This document shows positions 1 to 8,663 of a DNA stretch of 50,830 nt, in pieces; the stretch's first letter is position 1; the number at the start of each line of letters is the position of its first letter. Under the pieces are notes generated by a model. That model was not told the DNA's origin. It did not search any database and saw only the letters and a program-made list of their open reading frames with translations. A program made the translations under genes and the position numbers. The DNA is from Sphingomonadales bacterium (lineage in GTDB: Bacteria; Pseudomonadota; Alphaproteobacteria; Sphingomonadales; Sphingomonadaceae), in the NCBI GenBank assembly GCA_024636595.1, contig JAGXGT010000052.1, positions 1 to 50,830 on the forward strand, read 5' to 3'.

Positions 1-66
1 CCATCTCCCGCCTGCGCGTCTAATTACAATCGGGAGATGGACCACCGCCTGCGCAGGGGAACACAT
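1..66. repeat. Inverted repeat plus half of a class B intergenic hairpin repeat
   Basis: Positions 1-10 (ccatctcccg) and 31-40 (cgggagatgg) form a perfect 10-bp inverted repeat. Immediately after it, 38-66 reads like the outer half of the class B repeat seen elsewhere in this window (core cgcctgcgcaggggaacac). The element lies just downstream of the sucA stop codon (73-75, minus strand) and may continue beyond the left edge. A role as a 3' hairpin or transcript end is inference; there is no clear T-run. Confidence 0.5.
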
Positions 67-72
67 CCCAAG

Positions 73-2859
73 CTAACCCTCAACTTCATGCCCCAACGCC
101 TCGGCGATCAACGCCGCCTGCTGCGCCTTGTGCCGCGACGCGAGACCCGTCGCCGGCGACGCCGAAGCCGCGCGTCCAGCATAAACCGGTTCGACCGGAC
201 CAACATCTGCCTGCTCCAGACAATGTTCAAGATAGGAGCGGACAAAATGCCAGCTGCCCTGATTCTTCGGTTCTTCCTGGGCCCAGACCACAGTCTCGAG
301 ATTTTTCATTCGCTTCAGACGCACGACCAAAGGTTCGCCCGGGAACGGATAGAGCTGTTCGATCCGGATGATTGCGGTGTTCTTGTCACCTGCCTCGTCG
401 CGCGCTTCGATCAGATCATAAGCAACCTTGCCCGAGCAGAGTACGACCCGCTTCACATCTTTGTCAGCCGGTGGATTGGTGTCGGACAGGATCCGCATGA
501 AATGCTGGTCGCCCTGAAAATCTTCCGCCTTCGACACCGCCATCTTGTGCCGCAGCAGCGATTTCGGTGTCATGATGATCAAGGGTTTGCGGAAAGATCG
601 CAGCATCTGACGGCGCAAGACATGGAAATAATTGGCCGGGGTGGTGATATTGGCAACCTGGATATTGTCCTGCGCGCAAAGCTGCAGAAACCGTTCCAGC
701 CGTGCCGAACTATGCTCCGGCCCCTGACCTTCATAACCGTGGGGCAGCAACATCACCAGACCATTGGCGCGCAGCCATTTGGCTTCGCCGGAGGCAATGA
801 ACTGGTCGATCATGATCTGCGCGCCATTGGCGAAATCGCCAAATTGCGCTTCCCACAACACCAGAGTTTTCGGGTCTGCGCCGGCATAGCCATATTCAAA
901 ACCAAGCACGCCATATTCGGAGAGCGGGCTATCGAGCACTTCAAACCGGCCATGGCGAACGGTGCTCAATGGCACATATTTGTCTTCAGTTTCCTGATCG
1001 ACCCAGACCGCGTGCCGCTGGGAGAAAGTCCCGCGCCCGCTGTCCTGTCCCGACAGGCGCACATTATAGCCCTCGGAAACCAAGGATCCGTAGGCGAGCG
1101 CCTCGCCGGTCGCCCAGTCAAAATTCTCACCACTCTTGAACATCTGCGCCTTGGCTTCCAGCACCCGGCCCAATGTCTTGTGAATCTTGAGACCTTCCGG
1201 AACCGTGGTCAAAGTCCGGCCGAGACTGTCGAATAATTTCGGATCGATCGCGGTTTTGACATTGCGCCGCGCACTTTCCGGATCGGCGGGGATATGCAGA
1301 CCCTGCCAGCGACCGCCAAACCAGTCGGCCTTGTCGGCCTTGTAATCCGCCGCCGCCTGAAATTCGGTTTCGAGATGCTCGGAAAAGGCAGCGCGGGTCG
1401 CATCACCCCATTTGTCATCAATCACGCCTTCCTCGACCAGCCGCTTTTCATACAGTTTGCTGACTTTGGGATGCTTCTTGATCGCGGCATACATGATCGG
1501 CTGGGTGAAACTTGGCTCGTCGCCTTCATTGTGACCGAAGCGGCGATAGCACCACATGTCGATGACAATATCCCGGCCAAAACGCTGGCGGAATTCCATC
1601 GCCATCTTGCAGGTGAAGGTCACTGCCTCGGGATCATCGCCGTTAACGTGGAAAATCGGCGCCTGCACGCCCTTGGCAACGTCTGACGGATAGGGCGAAG
1701 ACCGCGCGAATTGCGGGCTGGTGGTAAAGCCGATCTGGTTGTTAATCACGAAGTGAATGCAACCGCCGGTATTGTAACCGCGGATGCCGGAGAAGCCGAG
1801 GCATTCCCAGACAATGCCCTGTCCGGCAAATGCGGCGTCGCCGTGGATCAATACAGGCAGCACCTGATCATGCTTTTCCAGATCGTCGCGCGCCACTTGC
1901 TGGGCGCGGACCTTGCCGAGCACGACCGGGTCCACCGCTTCCAGATGCGATGGATTGGGCACCAGGCTCATATGGACATTGATCCCGTCAAATTCGCGGT
2001 CGGTGCTGGTACCGAGATGATATTTCACATCGCCGGACCCGCCGACATCATCGGGATTGGCCGAACCGCCGTGAAATTCGTGGAAGATCACCTTGTACGG
2101 CTTGGCCATCACATTGGCGAGAATGTTCAACCGCCCGCGATGGGCCATGCCATAAACGATATCGCGCACGCCCGACTGGCCGCCATATTTGATGATATTT
2201 TCCAGCGCCGGCAGCATCGACTCACCGCCATCAAGCCCGAACCGCTTGGTCCCGACATATTTCTTGCCGAGGAAATTTTCATATTCCTCGCCCTCGATCA
2301 CCTTGTTGAGGATCGCCTTCTTGCCTTCTGGCGTAAACTGGATCGCGGCATCCTTGCCTTCCATCCGGTCCTGCAGAAATCGCCGTTCCTCGGTATCGGC
2401 GATATGCATATATTCGAGGCCCACGGAGCCGCAATAATTGGCCCGCAGCACCGCTTCGATCTCGTGAACCGTCGCCGTCTGGAAGCCGAGCACACCACCC
2501 AGATAGACCGGCTTGTCCATATCATCGGCGGTGAAGCCATGAAATTCGGGAGTCAGATCAGCCGGTTCTTCCAGTTTGGAAATCCCCAGCGGGTCGAGAT
2601 TGGCACCCAGATGCCCGCGCACCCGATAGGTCCGGATCAACATCATCGCCCGAATCGACTTCTCCGCCGCCTCCGCTACATCGCTGTCCGACATCGCGGT
2701 CCCGGCCGTGGCTGCGGCCTGCTTGATCTCGATGCCCATTTGCATGGGATCAAGCGCGCTGTTCAGCTCATCGGCGTCATCAATTGGCCAATGCTTGCGC
2801 TGCCAGCTCGGGCCTTGCTCCTGCTCGGAACCGATAAAATCCTGATTTTCAAAACCCAT
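73..2859 (-). CDS. sucA: 2-oxoglutarate dehydrogenase E1 component
   Basis: Thiamine-diphosphate-dependent E1 subunit of the cytoplasmic 2-oxoglutarate dehydrogenase complex. It decarboxylates 2-oxoglutarate and passes the succinyl group to the lipoyl E2. The 928 residues match the family length. Visible hallmarks are the N-terminal RGHLGANLDPLG segment (about 81-92), YGMAHRGRLN (about 236-245), the ThDP region GDAAFAGQG (340-348) and NNQIGFTT (373-380). A transketolase-like C-terminal half follows, ending in the EEPKNQGSWHF motif. It is transcribed after sucD, with 232 bp between them that contain two hairpin repeats. The usual partners sucB and lpd would lie beyond the left window edge. Family assignment is secure. 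Confidence 0.97.
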   Translation of the reverse strand: MGFENQDFIGSEQEQGPSWQRKHWPIDDADELNSALDPMQMGIEIKQAAATAGTAMSDSDVAEAAEKSIRAMMLIRTYRVRGHLGANLDPLGISKLEEPADLTPEFHGFTADDMDKPVYLGGVLGFQTATVHEIEAVLRANYCGSVGLEYMHIADTEERRFLQDRMEGKDAAIQFTPEGKKAILNKVIEGEEYENFLGKKYVGTKRFGLDGGESMLPALENIIKYGGQSGVRDIVYGMAHRGRLNILANVMAKPYKVIFHEFHGGSANPDDVGGSGDVKYHLGTSTDREFDGINVHMSLVPNPSHLEAVDPVVLGKVRAQQVARDDLEKHDQVLPVLIHGDAAFAGQGIVWECLGFSGIRGYNTGGCIHFVINNQIGFTTSPQFARSSPYPSDVAKGVQAPIFHVNGDDPEAVTFTCKMAMEFRQRFGRDIVIDMWCYRRFGHNEGDEPSFTQPIMYAAIKKHPKVSKLYEKRLVEEGVIDDKWGDATRAAFSEHLETEFQAAADYKADKADWFGGRWQGLHIPADPESARRNVKTAIDPKLFDSLGRTLTTVPEGLKIHKTLGRVLEAKAQMFKSGENFDWATGEALAYGSLVSEGYNVRLSGQDSGRGTFSQRHAVWVDQETEDKYVPLSTVRHGRFEVLDSPLSEYGVLGFEYGYAGADPKTLVLWEAQFGDFANGAQIMIDQFIASGEAKWLRANGLVMLLPHGYEGQGPEHSSARLERFLQLCAQDNIQVANITTPANYFHVLRRQMLRSFRKPLIIMTPKSLLRHKMAVSKAEDFQGDQHFMRILSDTNPPADKDVKRVVLCSGKVAYDLIEARDEAGDKNTAIIRIEQLYPFPGEPLVVRLKRMKNLETVVWAQEEPKNQGSWHFVRSYLEHCLEQADVGPVEPVYAGRAASASPATGLASRHKAQQAALIAEALGHEVEG

Positions 2860-2870
2860 AATCTCTATCC

Positions 2871-2947
2871 TTGTGCCCCGCCGAAGGGCGGGGTCCAGAA
2901 CTGTAGTGAGCGATCGTCCGAACCCCGCTCTTCAGCGGGGAACACAA
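2871..2947. repeat. Class B paired-hairpin intergenic repeat
   Basis: A 77-bp element in the sucD-sucA gap. The left end holds a hairpin (ccccgcc-gaag-ggcgggg type) followed by tccagaactg. The right end holds a second hairpin (ccccgc-tcttca-gcgggg) ending aacacaa. The two ends are inversely related (ttgtg-ccccgc against gcgggg-aacacaa). The same design recurs at 2995, 34711 and 34968. Confidence 0.75.
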
Positions 2948-2994
2948 ACGAGATGCCCATTCACTTCACAATCTCAATCCAAGCCATCCCATCA

Positions 2995-3070
2995 TGTTCA
3001 CCGGCGCAGGCCGGTGCCCAGAACTGTCCTGCCCGATCGTCTGGGCCCCGCCCTCCGGCGGGGAACACAA
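2995..3070. repeat. Class B paired-hairpin intergenic repeat
   Basis: Second class B copy in the sucD-sucA gap, 47 bp from the first. The left hairpin is caccggcgcaggccggtg, followed by cccagaactgtc. The right hairpin is ccccgccctccggcgggg, ending aacacaa. It ends 22 bp before the sucD stop codon, so it lies between two genes that are probably cotranscribed and could form a processing or attenuation structure (inference). Confidence 0.75.
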
Positions 3071-3091
3071 AACCGAGGAACTCCAAATAAC

Positions 3092-3982
3092 TCAAACCAT
3101 CTCCTTCAACATCGCATCCAGCGTCGTGCCCAATTCACTCGGGGAAGGCGACACGCGGATACCCGCAGCCTCCATCGCCGCAATCTTGTCTTCCGCGCCG
3201 CCCTGGCCACCGGAAACAATAGCACCGGCATGGCCCATGCGCCGTCCAGGAGGAGCCGTAAGGCCAGCGATAAAGCCAACCATCGGTTTAGAACGGCCCT
3301 TCTTCGCTTCGTCGGCAATGAACTGCGCCGCTTCTTCTTCCGCGCTGCCGCCGATTTCACCGATCATGATGATCGACTTGGTTTCGTCATCGGCCAGAAA
3401 CAGTTCCAGCACGTCGATAAAGTTGGTGCCGTTGACCGGATCACCGCCAATGCCGACCGCCGTGGTCTGGCCAAGACCAACCGCCGTCGTCTGGTGCACC
3501 GCTTCATAGGTAAGCGTACCGGAACGCGAGACAACGCCAACCGAACCCTTCATGAAGATGCTGCCGGGCATGATCCCGATCTTGCATTCGCCGGGAGTCA
3601 GAACGCCGGGGCAGTTCGGGCCGATCAGGCGCGACTTGCTACCCTGCAGCGCCCGCTTCACGCGCACCATGTCGAGCACCGGAACGCCTTCAGTAATCGC
3701 AACGATCAGTTCGATTTCGGCATCAATCGCCTCGAGGATCGAGTCCGCTGCAAATGGCGGTGGAACATAAACCACCGAAGCAGTCGCGCCGGTAGCTTCC
3801 TTCGCTTCAGCCACCGTGTCAAAGTTCGGCAGACCGATATGGGTCGTGCCACCCTTACCCGGCGTAACACCCGCAACCATCTGCGTGCCATAAGCCAAAG
3901 CCTGTTCGGTGTGGAACGTTCCGGTGTTACCGGTCATGCCCTGAGTGATGACCTTGGTGTTTTTGTCGATTAAAATGCTCAT
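3092..3982 (-). CDS. sucD: Succinate-CoA ligase alpha subunit
   Basis: Alpha subunit of succinyl-CoA synthetase, which interconverts succinyl-CoA and succinate with nucleoside-diphosphate phosphorylation. The 296 residues are full length. The CoA-binding N-terminus has TQGMTGNTGTFH (about 13-24). The phosphohistidine active site lies in GRRMGHAGAIVSGG, with His251 as the expected phosphorylated residue. GPNCPGVLTPGE is also conserved. The gene sits between mdh (98 bp upstream, gap filled by a repeat) and sucA. The beta-subunit gene sucC, which often precedes sucD directly, is not in this window and must be elsewhere if the enzyme is functional. Confidence 0.97.
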   Translation of the reverse strand: MSILIDKNTKVITQGMTGNTGTFHTEQALAYGTQMVAGVTPGKGGTTHIGLPNFDTVAEAKEATGATASVVYVPPPFAADSILEAIDAEIELIVAITEGVPVLDMVRVKRALQGSKSRLIGPNCPGVLTPGECKIGIMPGSIFMKGSVGVVSRSGTLTYEAVHQTTAVGLGQTTAVGIGGDPVNGTNFIDVLELFLADDETKSIIMIGEIGGSAEEEAAQFIADEAKKGRSKPMVGFIAGLTAPPGRRMGHAGAIVSGGQGGAEDKIAAMEAAGIRVSPSPSELGTTLDAMLKEMV

Positions 3983-3991
3983 TCTATTTCC

Positions 3992-4073
3992 TCGTCATTC
4001 CAGCGAATGCTGGAATCTCGTTCCCAGCGCGCCGCGTTGTCGCATGAGATCCCGGCAAGCGCCGGGATGACGA
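3992..4073. repeat. Class A paired-hairpin intergenic repeat
   Basis: An 82-bp element filling most of the mdh-sucD gap. It begins tcgtcattccagcgaatgctggaatctc (a hairpin around gcgaatgc) and ends with gagatcccggcaagcgccgggatgacga (a hairpin around aagcg). The outer ends tcgtcat and atgacga are perfect inverse complements. It lies 7 bp from the mdh stop codon. Confidence 0.8.
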
Positions 4074-4079
4074 TTGCGT

Positions 4080-5042
4080 TTATGCCAGTGAGCTATCCAG
4101 TGCCTTACAAGCCTCCAGCAATTCCTTCACCGCATCGACAGACACATCGAAATTGCCCTGCGCTTCTTCGCTCAGTTCGATCTCGATGATCTTCTCGACA
4201 CCGTCCTTGCCGATGATGCACGGCACGCCGACATAGAGATTGTCGACGCCATATTGGCCGGTCAGATGCGCGGCTGCGGGCAGCACGCGGCGTTTGTCCT
4301 TGAGGAAGCTTTCCGCCATCATGATCGCGCTGGTCGCCGGGGCATAATAAGCCGAGCCATTTCCCAGAAGCTGGACGATCTCGCCGCCGCCGCCGCGGGT
4401 CCGCTTGATGATCGCATCGATCTTGTCCTGCGTCGTCCAGCCCATCTTGATCAGATCGGGGATCGGGATACCGGCCACCGTCGAGTAAGCTGCGACCGGC
4501 ACCATCGTGTCGCCATGACCGCCAAGCACGAAGGCGGTAACGTCTTCGACCGACACGTTGAACTCTTCGGCAAGGAAATGACGGAACCGGGCGCTGTCCA
4601 GAACGCCGGCCATGCCAACGACCTTGTTGTGCGGCAGTCCGGAAAATTCGCGCAGGGCCCAGACCATCGCATCGAGCGGGTTGGTGATGCAGATAACAAA
4701 AGCATCCGGTGCGTGGTTCTTGATACCTTCACCGACAGCCTTCATCACATTCAGATTGATGCCGAGCAGATCGTCGCGGCTCATGCCGGGCTTGCGCGGC
4801 ACGCCTGCGGTCACGATGATCACATCGGCGCCGGCAATATCGGCATAATCGCTGGTGCCCTTGAGCTTGGAATCGAACCCGTCAACCGGAGCCGCCTGCG
4901 CCAGATCGAGCGCCTTGCCCGCCGGCATGCCCTCGGCAATGTCAAACAGGACGACGTCGCCCATTTCCTTGGAAGCTGCGAGGTGGGCGAGCGTGCCGCC
5001 GATCATGCCTGCGCCGATCAGCGCAATCTTGTTACGGGCCAT
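4080..5042 (-). CDS. mdh: Malate dehydrogenase (LDH-like type)
   Basis: NAD-dependent malate dehydrogenase, oxidising malate to oxaloacetate in the TCA cycle. It belongs to the LDH-like alphaproteobacterial subgroup. The 320-residue protein starts with the Rossmann motif GAGMIGG (10-16). It has the substrate-loop segment VPRKPGMSRDD (81-91; Arg83 and Arg89), the catalytic Asp149 in VLDSARF with Arg152, and catalytic His176 in GGHGDTM. A good ribosome-binding sequence (aggag) lies 11 nt before the ATG. It is the first gene of the minus-strand mdh-sucD-sucA run. The upstream 311 bp before the divergent 5354 gene hold its promoter, which I could not place with confidence. Confidence 0.97.
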   Translation of the reverse strand: MARNKIALIGAGMIGGTLAHLAASKEMGDVVLFDIAEGMPAGKALDLAQAAPVDGFDSKLKGTSDYADIAGADVIIVTAGVPRKPGMSRDDLLGINLNVMKAVGEGIKNHAPDAFVICITNPLDAMVWALREFSGLPHNKVVGMAGVLDSARFRHFLAEEFNVSVEDVTAFVLGGHGDTMVPVAAYSTVAGIPIPDLIKMGWTTQDKIDAIIKRTRGGGGEIVQLLGNGSAYYAPATSAIMMAESFLKDKRRVLPAAAHLTGQYGVDNLYVGVPCIIGKDGVEKIIEIELSEEAQGNFDVSVDAVKELLEACKALDSSLA

Positions 5043-5353
5043 GTAGAGAAATCTCCTGAAATAGAGTCGAAAAAGGATATTAGTGGCCGGATTAGGCCCC
5101 TGTTAAGACAATTTCAACCGCAGATCGCACCATTTTGACCGCTATCTTTGCAATTGGTTCGCAGTAGCAATAGATGCCTATCACTTTCGTCATCCTGAAC
5201 TTGTTTCAGGACCCTTCGATTGGGAAGGTCGCCAGAAATCGTGAAACCGGCTCCGGATGCTGGCAATCGCAAAACATGCTTCCAATTCTTCCAGCTTTTC
5301 GCTTTCCAAACACCCTGCCCGTCGCCATGATGCAAAGAAAAAGAGGATGCAAC
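5043..5353. other. Divergent intergenic region with a half class A repeat
   Basis: A 311-bp space between the divergent mdh and the gene at 5354. It holds the leader of mdh (aggag near 5052-5056 on the minus strand) and a single class A hairpin at 5187-5213 (ttcgtcatcctgaac, ttgtttcagg). The partner hairpin that other copies carry is missing. A reading frame continues upstream of 5354 to 5174 but runs through this repeat and has no ribosome-binding site, so I treat it as non-coding. Confidence 0.55.
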
Positions 5354-6448
5354 ATGCTGACAAAAGGCGATGATTATCCGCTGCACCAGACGCCGGAACC
5401 AATGGCGCTGTCGGGCGGCAACCGCAATTTCTACGACCGCTATTTCTTCAACGGCTATTCGGCAGACGGCAGCATCTTCTTCGCCGCCGCCCTCGGCATC
5501 TACCCCCAACTCGACATCATGGACGCCGCCTTCTGCGTCTCAATCGACGGCAAGCAGCATAATCTGCGCGCCTCGAAAAGAATGGGCAGCGAACGGCTCG
5601 ACCTGACCGTCGGCCCAATCACCGTAACCATCGTCGAACCGCTACAGAAACTGCGTTTGACAGTCGCCGGCAACGACAGCCCGATCACCGCAGATATCCT
5701 TCTCACCGCCCGCCATCAGCCAATCGAGGAGCCCCGCTTCATCCGCCGCGAAGGCCCGCGCTTGATGATGGACTATACCAGAATGACCCAGAATGGAGAC
5801 TGGTCAGGAACGATCACGGTCGATGGTCAGGACATCGATATCGCCAATTGTCGCGGCACCCGCGACCGCAGCTGGGGCATCCGCCAGATCGGCGCAGCGG
5901 AATCACAGCCACCCCCCGCTGGTACCTTTCCGCAATTCTGGTGGCTTTGGACTCCGCTCAATTTCGACCAGCACGCCTGTTTCTTCCACAGCAACGATGA
6001 CGGCGAAGGCCTGCCGTGGAACCGGCGCGGAGTAGTTGATGCCATTTCCGGAGCGGCCGAAGAGTTCGAACCAAAGACCATTGATCTCACCTATCATTCG
6101 GGCTCCCGCCGTATTAAGCAAGTGGGACTCGAGACCGCTGATGGAACCCTCTCCATCACACCTCGCACCGGCGACCAGGCGCGGACTTTCTATATGTCCG
6201 GCCTCGGCTATCTCCATCCGGTCTGGGGCCACGGCATGGACCATGGCGATCTGGAGATCGGGTACGACGTCATCACTCTCGATCCGGCACCGGCAATCGA
6301 CATGACCACCATCCATATTCAGGCGCTCAGCGATGCCGTGCTGACCGTCGATGGCCAAGAGCATCAAGGCGTCGGTGTGGTCGAGCAACTGTTTATCGGC
6401 CCGCACGCGATCAGTGGCCTGACCGGACTGATGGACCCTGCAGCATGA
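5354..6448 (+). CDS. Conserved protein of unknown function with DRSWG motif
   Basis: A 364-residue protein without signal peptide or membrane segment. I do not recognise a named enzyme. The predicted fold looks beta-rich, with many short alternating hydrophobic strands. A distinctive motif RDRSWGIR (170-177) is followed by an aromatic stretch (FWWLWTPLNF), resembling two-lobed beta-barrel proteins of the AttH or tocopherol-cyclase-like type; this is only a resemblance. The start was set at the ATG preceded by agagga (8 nt), not at the longer frame from 5174. Its stop overlaps the next gene's start by ATGA, so translation is probably coupled to the phosphotransferase and the two likely share a pathway, perhaps acting on one small molecule (inference). 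Confidence 0.8.
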   Translation: MLTKGDDYPLHQTPEPMALSGGNRNFYDRYFFNGYSADGSIFFAAALGIYPQLDIMDAAFCVSIDGKQHNLRASKRMGSERLDLTVGPITVTIVEPLQKLRLTVAGNDSPITADILLTARHQPIEEPRFIRREGPRLMMDYTRMTQNGDWSGTITVDGQDIDIANCRGTRDRSWGIRQIGAAESQPPPAGTFPQFWWLWTPLNFDQHACFFHSNDDGEGLPWNRRGVVDAISGAAEEFEPKTIDLTYHSGSRRIKQVGLETADGTLSITPRTGDQARTFYMSGLGYLHPVWGHGMDHGDLEIGYDVITLDPAPAIDMTTIHIQALSDAVLTVDGQEHQGVGVVEQLFIGPHAISGLTGLMDPAA

Positions 6449-7485
6449 GCAGCCGCTTCCCAGTACGCCCCGAAGAATTCGAAACGGCGTTTGTTGAGCG
6501 GGTTTTCAACGCGCCAGCGAAATCTCTCAAATCACTTTCCCATGAACCAGTCGGCACTGGCCAAGTGTGCGACAGCTATCGCTTCACCTGCAACTGGGCT
6601 GATACCGAAGGTCCGACCACATTCATAGCCAAATGCCCGAGCATCGATCCGGTCAGCAGAGGAGCAGCGGCGATCTTCCATCTCTATGATATGGAGGTCG
6701 GCTGGTATCGGGATGTGGCAGCATCCTCCGATGTTCTATGCCCCCAATGCTATCATGCAGATATTGCCGAAAATGAGCAGGAATTTGTCCTGTTGCTTGA
6801 AGATATGTCCCCCGCCACACAAGGAGATCAACTGGCCGGAGCGGCGCTGGTGCAGGTAGAAACCACGCTGGCCGCCGCCGCCAAGCTCCACAATATCCAG
6901 CCAACCGAAGGTTTCGATGGCTACAGATGGCTCCACCATGGAGCGGGCAATAGCAGCTTTCTGCAAAACACCCTCCCCAATGGCTATCCGCTTTTCCGGG
7001 ACAGATTCAGCCAGCTTCTGTCATCCGACATACTGGACCTCGGGCAGCAGCTGATCGACCGACTTTCTCACTACATCGCCCATGATCCACCCGAACTGAC
7101 CATAACCCATGGTGACATGCGGCTCGACAATATCCTTTTCCATGCAGACGGCCGGGTCGCGGCGCTGGTCGACTGGCAAACCTGTTCGCTCGGCAATCCG
7201 GCGAACGATGTCGCCTATATGATCGGCACCAGCTTCGCTGATCCCGCTGCCCGGCACCAGCACGAGAAGCGGCTAGTTGAAGATTATCTCGCTGCTCGGT
7301 CAAACGCGCCAAACTTCGACATTTTTTGGCAGGAATATAGGCGTCACGCCTTCTCCGGCTTCATTATGGCGATAAACGCCTCACTACATGTCGAGCAGAC
7401 CGAACGCGGCGACCGAATGTTCGCCGCCATGGCCGAACGCCCCGCACAAATGGCGCTGGATCTGGACAGTTTGAGTTTGATATAA
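6445..7485 (+). CDS. Phosphotransferase family protein (APH/ecdysteroid-kinase-like fold)
   Basis: A 346-residue cytoplasmic protein of the aminoglycoside-phosphotransferase superfamily. The catalytic loop HGDMRLDN (222-229; Asp225 as putative base) and the metal-binding DWQ (243-245, in LVDWQTCSLGNP) are intact. FIAKCPS (Lys63) is the likely ATP-contacting lysine, and LLLEDMSP (117-124) resembles the hinge. The family phosphorylates hydroxyl groups of small molecules; homologs of this type are common in sphingomonads and mycobacteria and their substrates are mostly unknown. Coupled by ATGA overlap to the unknown protein upstream. Nothing suggests antibiotic resistance. Confidence 0.85.
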   Translation: MSSRFPVRPEEFETAFVERVFNAPAKSLKSLSHEPVGTGQVCDSYRFTCNWADTEGPTTFIAKCPSIDPVSRGAAAIFHLYDMEVGWYRDVAASSDVLCPQCYHADIAENEQEFVLLLEDMSPATQGDQLAGAALVQVETTLAAAAKLHNIQPTEGFDGYRWLHHGAGNSSFLQNTLPNGYPLFRDRFSQLLSSDILDLGQQLIDRLSHYIAHDPPELTITHGDMRLDNILFHADGRVAALVDWQTCSLGNPANDVAYMIGTSFADPAARHQHEKRLVEDYLAARSNAPNFDIFWQEYRRHAFSGFIMAINASLHVEQTERGDRMFAAMAERPAQMALDLDSLSLI

Positions 7486-7535
7486 CTCCATTCCGGAGCT
7501 CGGTTGGCTTTGTTTAAACTTCCCGGGTAAGCGCC

Positions 7536-8663
7536 TCAACTGGCGGGCAGGTCTCCCTCGCCATGTCCCAGCGCCAGATATTCCTCCGACTGCATCTCGA
7601 TCAGCCGGGACGCTGTGCGTTCGAACTCGAAAGATCCGTCACCTTCGGGATAAAGCGCATCCGGCTGCGCGTCAGCCGCCACCAATAGCTTCACCTTATA
7701 TTCGTAGAGTGTATCAATCAGCGTGACAAAGCGCGCCGCCTCGTTGCGATTCTCCTTGGAGAGCACCGGAATACCGACAATTATCACACTGTGATAATGC
7801 CGCGCAATCGCCAGATAATCCTGCGCGCCGCGGGCCTCGGCGCAGAGCCGCTTGAACGAGAATACCGCCACGCCTTTTAGTGATTTCGGGACATGCAATG
7901 TCCGCCCGCCGGGCACGGTCAATTCTTCGCTCGGAACGTGCGCTGCATCATCGGGTGAATAATCGGTCAGGCGGAAAAATGCTTCGCGCAGTGCATCGGT
8001 TGCGGCATCGCCGTTGGGCTCGTGCCACAGACCGACATCACCCAGACGCTCGCGCCGATAATCGGTTGGCCCGTTAAGCGACATCACTTCTAGTCTGGTC
8101 TTGAGCAGTTCAATGAACGGCAAAAAATGCTCGCGGTTGAGGCCATCCTTGTACAGATCATCAGGCGGACGGTTGGAAGTTGTGATGATCGTAACCCCCG
8201 CCTCGACCAAGGCCGTGAACAACCGCGACATGATCATCGCATCGGCACTATTGTTCACCACCATTTCATCAAACGCGAGAAAACGGGTTTCGCTGGCCAG
8301 AGCCGTGGCGACCGGCATGATCGGATCTCCCAGCTCCTTCTTGCGTTCCTCCCGAATCCGGGCGTGTACATCCAGCATGAATTCGTGGAAATGGGCGCGC
8401 TTCTTCCGCTTGATCATGAGATTCTTGTAAAACAGGTCCATCAGCATCGACTTGCCGCGCCCGACTCCGCCCCACATATAAATGCCTTTTGGCGGTGCCG
8501 GTTTTTTGCCGAATGTGCGCCACAAGAGGCTGCCACGCGGCGGCACCGCTTCCAGTTCTTTCTGCAGACGCGCGAGGCTTTTGGCGCAAGCCTCCTGATC
8601 GGCATCGAGCTTTAGCTCACCCTGCGCAATCAGCGCCTGATAGCGCTGATAGAATGCGCTCAT
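7536..8663 (-). CDS. zapE: Cell division protein ZapE (AFG1-like ATPase)
   Basis: A 375-residue AFG1/ZapE-family P-loop ATPase. In other bacteria ZapE associates with the divisome and modulates FtsZ ring stability; mitochondrial homologs help protein quality control. The Walker A is GGVGRGKS (65-72), preceded by KGIYMWG. The Walker B is FLAFDEM (128-134), followed by VVNNSADAMIMSRLF, which stands in the place of the family's VTDIADAM segment. A sensor-like TTSNRPPDDLY follows. Its ATG overlaps the thioesterase stop (8660-8663), so it is the last gene of sdhB-thioesterase-zapE. Confidence 0.93.
   Translation of the reverse strand: MSAFYQRYQALIAQGELKLDADQEACAKSLARLQKELEAVPPRGSLLWRTFGKKPAPPKGIYMWGGVGRGKSMLMDLFYKNLMIKRKKRAHFHEFMLDVHARIREERKKELGDPIMPVATALASETRFLAFDEMVVNNSADAMIMSRLFTALVEAGVTIITTSNRPPDDLYKDGLNREHFLPFIELLKTRLEVMSLNGPTDYRRERLGDVGLWHEPNGDAATDALREAFFRLTDYSPDDAAHVPSEELTVPGGRTLHVPKSLKGVAVFSFKRLCAEARGAQDYLAIARHYHSVIIVGIPVLSKENRNEAARFVTLIDTLYEYKVKLLVAADAQPDALYPEGDGSFEFERTASRLIEMQSEEYLALGHGEGDLPAS

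Noticed and set aside
73..3090. Long plus-strand frames opposite sucA (up to 459 codons)
   Set aside because: They mirror the sucA coding strand in high-GC DNA, lack ribosome-binding sites and family features, and one runs through intergenic repeats.
5052..5130. Promoter for mdh (ttgaaa with taatcc 17 nt apart)
   Set aside because: The -35 matches 5 of 6 but the -10 only 2 of 6; too weak to list.
6445..7485. Antibiotic resistance by the aminoglycoside-phosphotransferase fold
   Set aside because: Only the broad kinase motifs are shared; the sequence and coupling to an unknown protein fit the general small-molecule kinase group.
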